Shown: in pieces, positions 34,822-43,209 of the stretch
Layout: every line of letters starts with the position of its first letter
Numbering within the stretch: the stretch's first letter is position 1
Source: JAHZFN01 sp965149945
GTDB taxonomy: Bacteria; Bacillota; Dehalobacteriia; UBA4068; UBA4997
Length of the DNA stretch: 53,054 nt
NCBI GenBank assembly: GCA_965149945.1
Contig: CBCTTQ010000012.1
Span: 1 to 53,054, forward strand
Reading direction: 5' to 3'
Made by a program: the position numbers and the translations under genes
The notes under the pieces: generated by a model
Database searches by the model: none
What the model was told of the DNA's origin: nothing
Seen by the model: the letters and a program-made list of their open reading frames with translations, nothing else

Positions 34822-34850
34822 AATTCCCGCTTTCCGCGGGAATTTTTTTT
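34822..34850 (+). terminator. Intrinsic terminator
   Basis: AATTCCCGC (34822-34830) / GCGGGAATT (34836-34844), then more T. Ends the stalk-LCP-TagA operon. Confidence 0.88.
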
Positions 34851-35169
34851 AGGCGGTTTTTTGAATCGATGTGACGGCGGCGCCGAGTCTCGGTTTGAAA
34901 AAATTGTTTGCCGATGAAAATACTATGGGGCGGGAGTATACTTGGGCGGCAGGCGCCCGCGAGGAGTGAGAGAGGATGAAAAAATCCGTCCCCAAACAGG
35001 CGGGTCCGCGGGAAAGGGATAGAAACGGAAAACCGCCCAACAGAAGGAAAAAGACAGACTCGAACGGGAAAAGATCTCCGCGGGAGACGCTCGCGGGAGC
35101 GCCTTGGGGACGGGCGAAATTTTCGCCGGAGAAACCGACAGGAGAATTCTGGAATCTTGTCGATTTCTA
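34851..35169. other. Spacer with a doubtful 65-codon frame
   Basis: A plus-strand frame (34976-35173) begins behind GAGGAGTGAGAGAGG and encodes a very basic, Gly/Pro-rich peptide with no family I recognise. It runs into the S-layer promoter. No good promoter precedes it. I leave it as unassigned. Confidence 0.45.
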
Positions 35170-35198
35170 TTGACAAGATATGCCGGATGCTATAAAAT
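35170..35198 (+). promoter_or_regulatory. Strong promoter of the S-layer gene
   Basis: Exact TTGACA (35170-35175), 17 bp, TAAAAT (35193-35198). It gives a leader of about 355 bases. Confidence 0.82.
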
Positions 35199-35204
35199 AA
35201 AAGA

Positions 35205-35562
35205 ATAATATTGGGTTTTCAGCGGATGATTCATGCCGCGAATGAAAGGTTGAGTCTTTGATAAAGAAAGATTCCCACAAACTCTGATCGTACCGCCTGC
35301 TTTTGGAAAACGGTCAAAAGGGCGGAACAGTTTTTTTGAATGATTTCCAAAGTGGAATGCATGCACATAGCAGGTGTTTTGGGGAGATTTCGCGGATTTG
35401 CTTTTTTTTCTTGAAAAAACTTGAAAAAAAAGCAAAAAATCTGCAAGTTTTAGCGAGGGGAGTTTGTATTTGAGGTAGAAGCGATTTTCCCAAAAGGTTG
35501 CTTGAATGCCGTCGGAAAATCCCATATTATTTTACTCAATTTTTTTTTAAGGAGGCAATAAA
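35205..35562 (+). promoter_or_regulatory. Long structured leader of the S-layer mRNA
   Basis: Three hairpins are visible: CCGCC-TG-CTTTTG / CAAAAG-GGCGG (35293-35325), a perfect 13-bp U/A-rich stem (35398-35410 with 35423-35435), and GATTTTCC / GGAAAATC (35483-35490 with 35514-35521). No known riboswitch pattern. Long stable leaders are common on abundant S-layer messages and often prolong mRNA life; that role is inferred here. Confidence 0.65.
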
Positions 35563-37947
35563 ATGAAAAAAGCGCTAGTTATCCTTCTGGCAGTAGCTAT
35601 GATGTTCTGCTTCTCCGCTACTGCTTTCGCGGCGCAGTTCAATGATATTGACGACTGCTCCGCCGCCGGACAGGATGCCATCAGCAAAGTTACCGCTTTG
35701 GGCATCGTCGAAGGCTACGATGACGGTGGATATCATCCCGATGAAGCCATCACTCGGGCTGAATTCGCCAAAATGGCTGTGATTGCCGCCGGTTTGGGCG
35801 ACGCCGCTGAAGATCTGACGGGCGTTAGCCCCGCTTTCTCTGACGTAAAAGTCAGCGAATGGTACACCGGTTGGATCAACATGGCCGCTTCTCAGGGTTA
35901 TGTCATTGGTTATACCAATGGTACCTACGGCCCCAACAACGACATCTCTTATGCTGAAGTGACCACTGTTCTCATGAGACTCCTCGGCTACAACGATAAC
36001 CTCACCGGTCCTTGGCCCATCAACTACATCAACCAGGCTACCAAACTCGATATCCTCGATGATGTTCAGGGCTTCTCCGCTAATGCCGCCGCGACTCGTG
36101 AAAATGTAGCGATTATGCTTTCCGCTGCTCTCGACCAAGACATGGTTAAATGGATCGGCGATCCTTTCAATGATTTCATCGAAACCACTGATCCCGCTAC
36201 CACTCTCCTTGAAGATTCCTTCAAAGGTAACACCACTTCTGTAACCGCCGGTGCTGTAAGCGTAACCGACGAAGAAAACGGTGAATACCAGATTGGTTCC
36301 GTTGACGCGGATATGAACACCGTAGTAGTAGGCGTTGAACCTTCCCAGTTGGAAGGCCGCGAAGTAACCATCATCACTGATAAAGACGATCTGGCTCTGT
36401 ATGTACAGGTTGACGATGAACTGGTTGCTTTCGATGAAGCTACCGACAAAAACGCCGAACGCGACACCATCAAATTGGATGGCAAAACTTATGACTATGT
36501 AGCCCAAGACAGTGCCATCACTAACTTGGACGAAGCCGGTTACGCTTTGATCAACTCCGATGATGAAATCGTGGAAATGGGCGACGCCGCTACCATGGGT
36601 CCCAAATACTTGGGTACTTATGACCTGGTAACTGATGTTGACACTTCTGATGAAGACGCTTACACTGTAACCATCAATGACGACGAAGACATTGACGCTA
36701 ACGCTGATGACGTTATCTTCGTACAGAACGGCGACCGCGTTACCGCTGAAGACATCGAAGCCGGCGACGTATTGGTTGACACCGCTGTAGACGGTATGTA
36801 CGCTGTTATCGACAATCCGTCCGTAACCGGTACTGTTACCGACTACGCTACCGGCAGCGTATATGTAGACGATGTAGAATATACTTACACCTCCGCGACC
36901 ATCTATGACGATGAATACGCTAAGACCGGTACTGTAAACGGTACGAAAGTAGAAGACTGGTATGATGACGCCGCTGAAATCACCGTATACGTTGGTTCCG
37001 ACAACAACGTCTTCGCTGTAATCGACGCCAACGAAGCGACTGTTGACAACTACGGCGTTGTACTGGACAGAGAACTGGGCGGCTGGAACAATAATGAAGC
37101 TACCGCTCTCAGCATCTACACCACTGCCGGTAAAACCATCAACTACACCGTAAACGCGAAAGACGCTGATCAACCCGCTATTGATGCTTTGACTGAAGGC
37201 GCGGTTATCTCCTTCGAAACCAACAGCGACGATGAAATTACCTCTGTTAAAGCTCTGACCAAAACCGGTAAAACTGATTACGAAGTATACAGAAACCGCT
37301 ATGTGATGATTGACAACGATCAGGTTCCCTTCGCTTCCAACGCTGTTGTAATGAACATGGGCGATGATTACGAAATGTCCTTGATTGATGTTGACGACGT
37401 ATTGGCCGGTGATGAAATCACTGCCGCTACCGCTGAAGACACCGCTTATGATACCGACGCCGCTATCTTCTATAAAACTAACGAAGACGGCGAAATCGAA
37501 TTCATGGTTGTGACCAACTTCGGCGCGACTACTTCTGCAGAATATGCTGTTGTTGACAATGTAACCGGTACCAAGATCACCTTGGACGGCACTACTTACA
37601 ACCTGAAAGACGGCGTTACCGTTTCTGACACTTTGGAAAATCAGTTGGTATCCTACGAACTGACCGGCGGCGAAGTAAGCAAAGTAGAAGCTGTTACCGG
37701 TTATGCAAACAGCGATACCGCGAAAGCGATCACCAAAGTAACCGGTGATGTAATGACCATCGATGGTGTAGCGAACACCGTATCTTTGGCTGACGATTGC
37801 GTATTCTTCGCACTTGAAGACGGCGAATTCACCGCCAGCACGCAGTCCAAAGTTGTCAAAGCCGGCAACAATGTAAAATACATCTTGGATGCTGACGAAT
37901 TTGCTGATGGTTATAATGTAGCTGAACTGGTTGTTTGGGTAAAATAA
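35563..37947 (+). CDS. SLH-domain surface protein, probable main S-layer protein
   Basis: 794 residues. Signal peptide 1-23 (AFA-A). Three SLH repeats follow: about 26-80 (with the polymer-binding ITRAEFA), 90-145 and 150-195, the last two less conserved. The remaining 600 residues are acidic, Thr/Val/Asp-rich beta repeats with no enzyme motif. Codon use is extreme: TTA, CTA and TCA are absent after codon 5, as in very highly expressed genes. Promoter and AAGGAGG are near consensus, the leader is long and a strong terminator follows. SLH domains bind a pyruvylated secondary wall polymer, and the upstream LCP and TagA genes may help make it. Confidence 0.88.
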   Translation: MKKALVILLAVAMMFCFSATAFAAQFNDIDDCSAAGQDAISKVTALGIVEGYDDGGYHPDEAITRAEFAKMAVIAAGLGDAAEDLTGVSPAFSDVKVSEWYTGWINMAASQGYVIGYTNGTYGPNNDISYAEVTTVLMRLLGYNDNLTGPWPINYINQATKLDILDDVQGFSANAAATRENVAIMLSAALDQDMVKWIGDPFNDFIETTDPATTLLEDSFKGNTTSVTAGAVSVTDEENGEYQIGSVDADMNTVVVGVEPSQLEGREVTIITDKDDLALYVQVDDELVAFDEATDKNAERDTIKLDGKTYDYVAQDSAITNLDEAGYALINSDDEIVEMGDAATMGPKYLGTYDLVTDVDTSDEDAYTVTINDDEDIDANADDVIFVQNGDRVTAEDIEAGDVLVDTAVDGMYAVIDNPSVTGTVTDYATGSVYVDDVEYTYTSATIYDDEYAKTGTVNGTKVEDWYDDAAEITVYVGSDNNVFAVIDANEATVDNYGVVLDRELGGWNNNEATALSIYTTAGKTINYTVNAKDADQPAIDALTEGAVISFETNSDDEITSVKALTKTGKTDYEVYRNRYVMIDNDQVPFASNAVVMNMGDDYEMSLIDVDDVLAGDEITAATAEDTAYDTDAAIFYKTNEDGEIEFMVVTNFGATTSAEYAVVDNVTGTKITLDGTTYNLKDGVTVSDTLENQLVSYELTGGEVSKVEAVTGYANSDTAKAITKVTGDVMTIDGVANTVSLADDCVFFALEDGEFTASTQSKVVKAGNNVKYILDADEFADGYNVAELVVWVK

Positions 37948-38010
37948 TGTACAACTCATACAATCGCTGAAAGAAACCTCAGCAACACAGCCTTAGTGAA
38001 ATAAGGATAA

Positions 38011-38040
38011 AAAGACACTCCTACGGGAGTGTCTTTTTTT
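38011..38040 (+). terminator. Strong intrinsic terminator of the S-layer gene
   Basis: AAAGACACTCC (38011-38021) / GGAGTGTCTTT (38026-38036), loop TACG, long T run. Confidence 0.93.
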
Positions 38041-38648
38041 TGCGCCGCTTTTGGAAAACCTGATTCCGCTTTTGGAAACCTGATTTCACAGTGAGCAGAT
38101 GTTCGTTTCGCTGCGACAATGCCTTCTCCTTTCATGATGATGTTTAATCCGCGCCAATCCCTCGAAAGGCGCGGCAACCAAAAACAAGTCGATGGTTATC
38201 CGAGGGCGCTGAAATTTTTCTGTTCATTTTCCTGCCCGCCTGCACGGTCTTTTTCTTGTTTCTTCGCGTATCCGGTTTTTCTGTTCGGAATTTTTTGCTC
38301 GGTTTCTTCTTTGATGTTTTTCCGATTCTTTTTTTTGCGCCGCTTTTGGGAAACCTGATTTCGCTTTTGGAAAACCTGATTTCACAGTGAGCGGATGTTC
38401 GTTTCGCTGCGACAGCGCCTTCTCTTTTCATGATGATGTTTAATCCGCGCCAATCCCTCGAAAGGCGCGGCAACCAAAAACAAGTCGATGGTTATCCGAG
38501 GGCGCTGAAATTTTTCTGTTCATTTTCCTGCCCGCCTGCACGGTCTTTTTCTTGTTTCTTCGCGTATCCGGTTTTTCTGTTCGGAATTTTTTGCTCGGTT
38601 TCTCTTTTGATGTTTTTCCGATTCTTTTTTTTTGCGCCGCTTTTGGGA
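38041..38648. repeat. Tandem duplication of a ~296-bp non-coding unit
   Basis: Copy 1 (38041-38335) and copy 2 (38336-38632) are nearly identical; a third copy begins at 38633 and breaks off after about 16 bases. Each unit starts with TGCGCCGCTTTTGG just after a T run and holds a nested 20-bp duplication (CGCTTTTGGAAACCTGATTT type). It also carries a hairpin CCGCGCC / GGCGCGG (38148-38154 with 38168-38174; 38445-38451 with 38464-38470) and ends T-rich. No convincing gene: the minus-strand frames are low-complexity Lys/Arg runs with no ribosome site at their 5' ends. Confidence 0.9.
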
Positions 38649-38953
38649 ATTTCTTCCTATTTGGGGTTGTATGAGGTCTGCTGCCTTTGTCGCGGGGAGC
38701 AGGGCTGTCTGTCCTTCTCTTGCGTTTTTTGGGGTTCTTCTGTCGGTTTGATGGGTCAGCAGGGTTTGTGTCCTGCCTTCGCGCGTTGTTTTCTTCTTTG
38801 TTTCGCTGTGTTTTTACTGTGTTTTTTTCATGTATGCGGTTTTTTTGGGGGGAATTCTTTTGGGCGTTTGATTGCACGGAGGGAGGCGTAGTAGGACAGA
38901 AAGAGTTTGCTAGGGATGCCTTAAAAGCATGTCCGGAACTAAATAATAAGTAT
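38649..38953. other. T-rich spacer
   Basis: Pyrimidine-rich on the plus strand, with frames full of Phe/Leu/Cys on one strand and Lys/Arg on the other. No gene, RNA or mobile element recognised. Confidence 0.6.
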
Positions 38954-38982
38954 TTGCTATTTGCTTCGAAATCCCGTACAAT
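38954..38982 (+). promoter_or_regulatory. Promoter of the hydrolase gene
   Basis: TTGCTA (38954-38959), 17 bp, TACAAT (38977-38982). The 135-base leader has a short CCTGCC / GGCAGG pair (39011-39016 with 39038-39043). Confidence 0.7.
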
Positions 38983-39122
38983 AAAGATAGCAAGAACGCG
39001 GGAAAAAGCGCCTGCCGTTTTGTGCTTAGGAGATTTTGGCAGGGCTTGGATAAAAAGCACGATTCAAACAAAAACAAACAAATTCCGCTCTAAAAAAGCG
39101 GAGCAGAAACGGAGGAATCAAT

Positions 39123-40112
39123 ATGACTGAAACTTTACGGCTGACCGAGGAGTGGGATAAAACCTTTCCTCTGAGCGATTTGGTCGATCATCGAAAAGTA
39201 ACTTTTCCCAATCGATACGGGATCACTTTGGCGGCGGATCTCTATACGCCCAAAAACGCCTCGGGCAAATTGCCCGCCCTTGCTGTTTGCGGTCCTTTCG
39301 GCGCTGTCAAAGAACAAGCTTCCGGACTCTATGCTCAAACCATGGCGGAACGCGGCTTCCTCACCATTGCCTTTGATCCCTCTTTCACAGGAGAAAGCGG
39401 CGGCGAACCTCGCTACATGGCTTCTCCCGATATCAATACTGAGGATTTTCAGGCGGCGGTGGATTTTTTGTCAGTACAGGAAAACGCGGATCCCGAAAAA
39501 ATCGGAATCATCGGGATTTGCGGTTGGGGCGGATTGGCGCTGAATACGGCCGCTATTGATACTCGTGTCAAAGCCACGGTTGCTTCCACTATGTATGACA
39601 TGGCGCGGGTGAATGCGAAAGGTTATTTTGACGCGGAAGATTCCGCCGACGCGCGCTATGAAAAACGTCGCGCCCTGAACGCGCGGCGGATAGAGGACTT
39701 TAAAAACGGCGCTTACGCTTTGGGCGGCGGCGTGGTAGATCCTCTGCCGAAAGACGCGCCTTTTTTTGTGAAAGATTACCATGCCTACTACAAAACGGAA
39801 CGCGGCTATCATCCTCGCTCCTTGAATTCCAACGGAGGGTGGAATGTGATTGGCTGTATGTCCTTCATGAATCAGCCCATCCTCTGCTACAGCAATGAAA
39901 TTCGCGGCGCTGTCCTGGTAATCCATGGGGATAAGGCCCACTCCTGCTATTTCAGTAAAGATGCCTTTGCCGATATGGTGGACGGCAACGCCTATACCGA
40001 AAACAAAGAGTTGATGCTGATCCCCGGCGCTGTGCATACAGATCTCTATGACCAAAGGGATGTCATCCCCTTTGATAAAATGACGGAATTTTTCCATCGC
40101 TATTTGGACTGA
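39123..40112 (+). CDS. Alpha/beta hydrolase (YcjY/dienelactone-hydrolase-like)
   Basis: 329 residues. The nucleophile elbow reads IGICGWGG near 142-149, placing Cys where many alpha/beta hydrolases have Ser. The likely acid is D in VIHGDKAHS near 275 and the His is in PGAVHTDLYD near 305. The oxyanion-side CGPFGAVKEQ segment near 60 also fits this group. Members act on esters or small lactones; most are untested. The start at 39123 follows CGGAGG. Single-gene unit with its own promoter and terminator. Confidence 0.82.
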   Translation: MTETLRLTEEWDKTFPLSDLVDHRKVTFPNRYGITLAADLYTPKNASGKLPALAVCGPFGAVKEQASGLYAQTMAERGFLTIAFDPSFTGESGGEPRYMASPDINTEDFQAAVDFLSVQENADPEKIGIIGICGWGGLALNTAAIDTRVKATVASTMYDMARVNAKGYFDAEDSADARYEKRRALNARRIEDFKNGAYALGGGVVDPLPKDAPFFVKDYHAYYKTERGYHPRSLNSNGGWNVIGCMSFMNQPILCYSNEIRGAVLVIHGDKAHSCYFSKDAFADMVDGNAYTENKELMLIPGAVHTDLYDQRDVIPFDKMTEFFHRYLD

Positions 40113-40193
40113 AAAAACAGCGAGTTTGCCGCCAAACAAACCGTAACATAGAAATTTTTACTGTCATAATCTTTGCTTTGTCATGAAACGGAA

Positions 40194-40225
40194 AAAAAGA
40201 GCCTTTTGTAAAAGGCTCTTTTTCA
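40194..40225. terminator. Bidirectional terminator between the hydrolase and metH
   Basis: AAAAAGAGCCTTTT / AAAAGGCTCTTTTT, symmetric, so active for both convergent genes. Confidence 0.9.
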
Positions 40226-40288
40226 GTTGGTTGTTGATGGATTGTCCGTGTCGTATTCGTCGTGCTTTCGGGTGTTGTGTTTTCGGGA

Positions 40289-42646
40289 TTAGTCCTTTTT
40301 CGAGAAAATTTTCTGGGCGATACGCACTGTTTCCATCGCGTCTGCCGCGTAATAGTCGGCATGGATCATTTCCGCGTATTCCGGTGTCAGTACGGCCCCT
40401 CCCACTACCACCTGAACGGTCGGGTCGGCGGCTTTCAGCAGACGGATGGTCTCTTCCATAGCGGGAACGGTGGTAGTCATAAGGGCGGAAAGTCCCACCA
40501 GGCGGTGTCCCGCCGCTGCCTGCACCACTTGTTCCGGCGGTACATCCCGTCCCAGGTCCAGTACGGCGAAACCGAAGTTTTCCAAAAGTACCCGCACGAT
40601 GTTTTTGCCGATATCGTGGATGTCTCCATGGACAGTGGCCAGTACAATTTCCCGTCCTCTGTCTTGGGCGGGGGGCAGGGCGCTTTTGATGATCTCAAAG
40701 GCGGCGCTGGCCGCGTCGGCGCTCATCAGCAGCTGAGGCAGATAGGCTTTGCCTCGCTCAAATTCCGTGCCGATTTGGTTCAATGCCGGGATTACTTGTC
40801 CGTTGATCAGTTCCATGGGCGGAATATCTTTGATCAAGTTACGCGCCAGTTCCTCTGCGGTGTCCCGCAGCCCCTTCAGCACCGCCTGTTCTAAGGTGGC
40901 GGCGCCAGTCGTCGGCTGCTCGGAAACGGCTTCCTGCCGCGCGGTGGCATACGCGATGTATTCTTCACAGTTACGGTCTTTAGCATTGAGCAGATTATAG
41001 GCATAGTAGGCGCTCATCATTCCTTCTGAAAAAGGGTTCATGATGGCGGCATCCAATCCGTTTTCCAGCGCCAATGTGAAAAAAGTAGTGTTTACTTTGT
41101 CACGGGCGGGCAATCCGAAGGAAATATTGGATACTCCTAAGCTGGTACAAACGCCTAAATGGTCTTTGATCAGGCATAAGGCGTCTAAGGTTACTTGCGC
41201 GCTGTTGGGGTCCGAAGAAACCGTCAACGCCAGCGGATCCACGATGATGTCCTTGGGGGAGATGTCGTATTTTTTCGCTTCCTCCACGATTTTTGCGGCG
41301 ATGCGCAGACGTTCCGCCGCTGTTTGGGGGATACCTGTTTCGTCCATGGTGAGAGCGATGACGGCGCCGCCGTATTTACGTACCAGCGGGAATACAGCGT
41401 CCATGCTTTCCTGTTTGCCGTTGACAGAGTTGATCAACGGCTTTCCGTTGTACAGACGCATGGCTTGTTCCAGCGCGGCTGGGTTGGTGGTGTCCAGTTG
41501 CAGGGGCAAATCGGTGATTGCTTGCAGACGGCGGACGATTTCCGTCAGAGCGGCGGATTCGTCGATTTCCGGCAGACCCGCGTTGACATCCAGCATCTGC
41601 ACCCCGGCTTCCGCTTGTTTCAGCCCTTCTGCTAAAATATAGGAATAATCTTTGTTTCGCAGCGCTTCTTTGATTTTTTTCTTACCGGTGGGGTTGATGC
41701 GCTCCCCGATCAGAATCGGTTTTCTGCCGAATTCTACGGCGTGGGTATAGCTGCTGACCACGGTATGAGGTTTCGGCTTCGGCAGAGCAAAGGAGATTTC
41801 TCGTGTTGCCCGGATCATGCTGCGGATATGCTCCGGCGTGGTACCGCAGCAACCTCCCAGCAGGGTGGCGCCCAGACGCGCGATTTCCGCCTTCCTTCGA
41901 CCAAATTCCGATGGCTCCACATTGTACTGTGTGGCGCCGTTTTCAATGACGGGCAGACCGGCGTTGGGAGTGACAATAATGGGCAAAGAGCTGTAAGAGG
42001 CGTATTCTTTGACTACCGGAATCATTTGCTCCGGTCCCAGCGAGCAGTTCATGCCGATGGCGTCCGCTCCCATGGATTCCAGCAGGGCGATCATCGCGCG
42101 GGCGTCTGCCCCTGTCATCAATTTCCCTTGTTCATCAAAGACATTGGTAACAAAAATCGGCAGGTCGCTGACTTCTTTGGCCGCCAGCAATGCCGCTTTG
42201 GTTTCGTAGCTGTCATTCATGGTTTCGATCAGAATGCAGTCGGCGCCGTATTTTTCCGCGTAACCGGCACATTCTTGAAAAGCCGCTACGGCATCTTCAA
42301 AAGGCAAATCTCCCAAAGGCTGCAGCAGTTTGCCCAAAGGGCCGATATCATAAGCGATATAACTGCCGGGAAAATCCGCCGCTGCTTTTTTCGCGCAGTC
42401 CATCGCGCCCTTGGCGTAGGCTTCACATTGGTCGAATTTATAACGATTCAGCCCAAAGGTGTTGCTGGTAATGATGTTGCTGCCGGCAGCCAAATATTTA
42501 CGATGAATTTCCGTGATGACGGCAGGGTGGGTTAGATTCCAGGTTTCCGGTTGTTCTCCGGCCTGCAACCCTCGTGCTTGGAGCTGGGTACCCATGGCTC
42601 CGTCAAAAAAAAGTCGCTGTTTCGCGATGGTTTTTCGTAATGTCAT
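40289..42646 (-). CDS. metH: B12-dependent methionine synthase, short form
   Basis: 785 residues. An N-terminal homocysteine domain (1-290) has the zinc cysteines in NCSLGPEQ and GGCCGTTPEH. A pterin (methyl-folate) domain (about 310-570) begins near RINPTGKKK. A cap plus B12-binding domain (about 585-785) carries the DxHxxG motif in HGDIHDIGKNI. It lacks the C-terminal AdoMet reactivation domain of the 1,200-residue E. coli type. That domain is encoded separately just upstream, overlapping by 4 bases. It makes methionine from homocysteine and methyl-THF. Confidence 0.94.
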   Translation of the reverse strand: MTLRKTIAKQRLFFDGAMGTQLQARGLQAGEQPETWNLTHPAVITEIHRKYLAAGSNIITSNTFGLNRYKFDQCEAYAKGAMDCAKKAAADFPGSYIAYDIGPLGKLLQPLGDLPFEDAVAAFQECAGYAEKYGADCILIETMNDSYETKAALLAAKEVSDLPIFVTNVFDEQGKLMTGADARAMIALLESMGADAIGMNCSLGPEQMIPVVKEYASYSSLPIIVTPNAGLPVIENGATQYNVEPSEFGRRKAEIARLGATLLGGCCGTTPEHIRSMIRATREISFALPKPKPHTVVSSYTHAVEFGRKPILIGERINPTGKKKIKEALRNKDYSYILAEGLKQAEAGVQMLDVNAGLPEIDESAALTEIVRRLQAITDLPLQLDTTNPAALEQAMRLYNGKPLINSVNGKQESMDAVFPLVRKYGGAVIALTMDETGIPQTAAERLRIAAKIVEEAKKYDISPKDIIVDPLALTVSSDPNSAQVTLDALCLIKDHLGVCTSLGVSNISFGLPARDKVNTTFFTLALENGLDAAIMNPFSEGMMSAYYAYNLLNAKDRNCEEYIAYATARQEAVSEQPTTGAATLEQAVLKGLRDTAEELARNLIKDIPPMELINGQVIPALNQIGTEFERGKAYLPQLLMSADAASAAFEIIKSALPPAQDRGREIVLATVHGDIHDIGKNIVRVLLENFGFAVLDLGRDVPPEQVVQAAAGHRLVGLSALMTTTVPAMEETIRLLKAADPTVQVVVGGAVLTPEYAEMIHADYYAADAMETVRIAQKIFSKKD

Positions 42647-43209
42647 TTCTTTATCCCCATAATTGCTGTTACTGATTTGGTCGGGTTCATCAGGCAGGAG
42701 GCGCTCAGGCTCAGGCCGATGGTCTTCTGCGCGTTTAAAAAATCCAGCAGCCGCGGCTGGTAATCCAGAGAAAAATCGCCGTACCCGGCGCTGAAACGAG
42801 CTTTGGTCGGTCGCGGCAGTCGTGCCTGCGCCAGGTCGCAGAGCGCTTCAATAGCGGCGCTTGCTACAGCATCGGTGACAAATTGCCGCAATGGGGAAAT
42901 CAATCCCTCGGATTGGAGCAGCCGATCCACATCGTGTCCCAGTGTAGCGGCAAATACATAGGCCTTTGAGCATCCGCTCAAAGCCTGACTCAGATTACGG
43001 CTTTCAACAAAGCCGAAATCAAACGCGCAACCTGTCGGTGTCAGACGGACGGTTGTTTCTCGATAAACGTATTTGGCTCGAATTTTCCGAAATACCGCCG
43101 CCCGACAGGCATCCACCAATTCTTGGGCGTCTGCTACGGGCATTCCTCCCAGCCGCATTTTTAATTCTCGCTCGTTCAATTGTAGTTCAGTCGCGGAGAT
43201 GATGGTCAT
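42643..43209 (-). CDS. Stand-alone methionine synthase reactivation-domain protein
   Basis: 188 residues related to the MetH AdoMet-binding activation domain (PF02965), as in Thermotoga maritima, where MetH is also split. Recognisable pieces: L-R-L-G-G-M-P near the start, VFAATLGHDVDRLL near 90, and SAGYGDFSLDYQPRLLDFL near 140-158, the segment equivalent to the R-x-x-x-G-Y activation motif. It is expected to restore inactive cob(II)alamin MetH using AdoMet. ATGA overlaps join it to metF in front and metH behind. Confidence 0.85.
   Translation of the reverse strand: MTIISATELQLNERELKMRLGGMPVADAQELVDACRAAVFRKIRAKYVYRETTVRLTPTGCAFDFGFVESRNLSQALSGCSKAYVFAATLGHDVDRLLQSEGLISPLRQFVTDAVASAAIEALCDLAQARLPRPTKARFSAGYGDFSLDYQPRLLDFLNAQKTIGLSLSASCLMNPTKSVTAIMGIKK

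Noticed and set aside
35575..37959. A 794-codon open frame on the strand opposite the S-layer gene
   Set aside because: It is in exact codon register with the S-layer gene, so a stop would need TTA, CTA or TCA codons there, and that gene avoids them through extreme codon bias. No ribosome site, and the translated sequence is not protein-like.
38440..39060. Long minus-strand frames across the 296-bp duplication and its flank
   Set aside because: They are Lys/Arg-rich low-complexity translations of a T-rich plus strand, lack ribosome sites at their 5' ends and simply repeat with the duplication.
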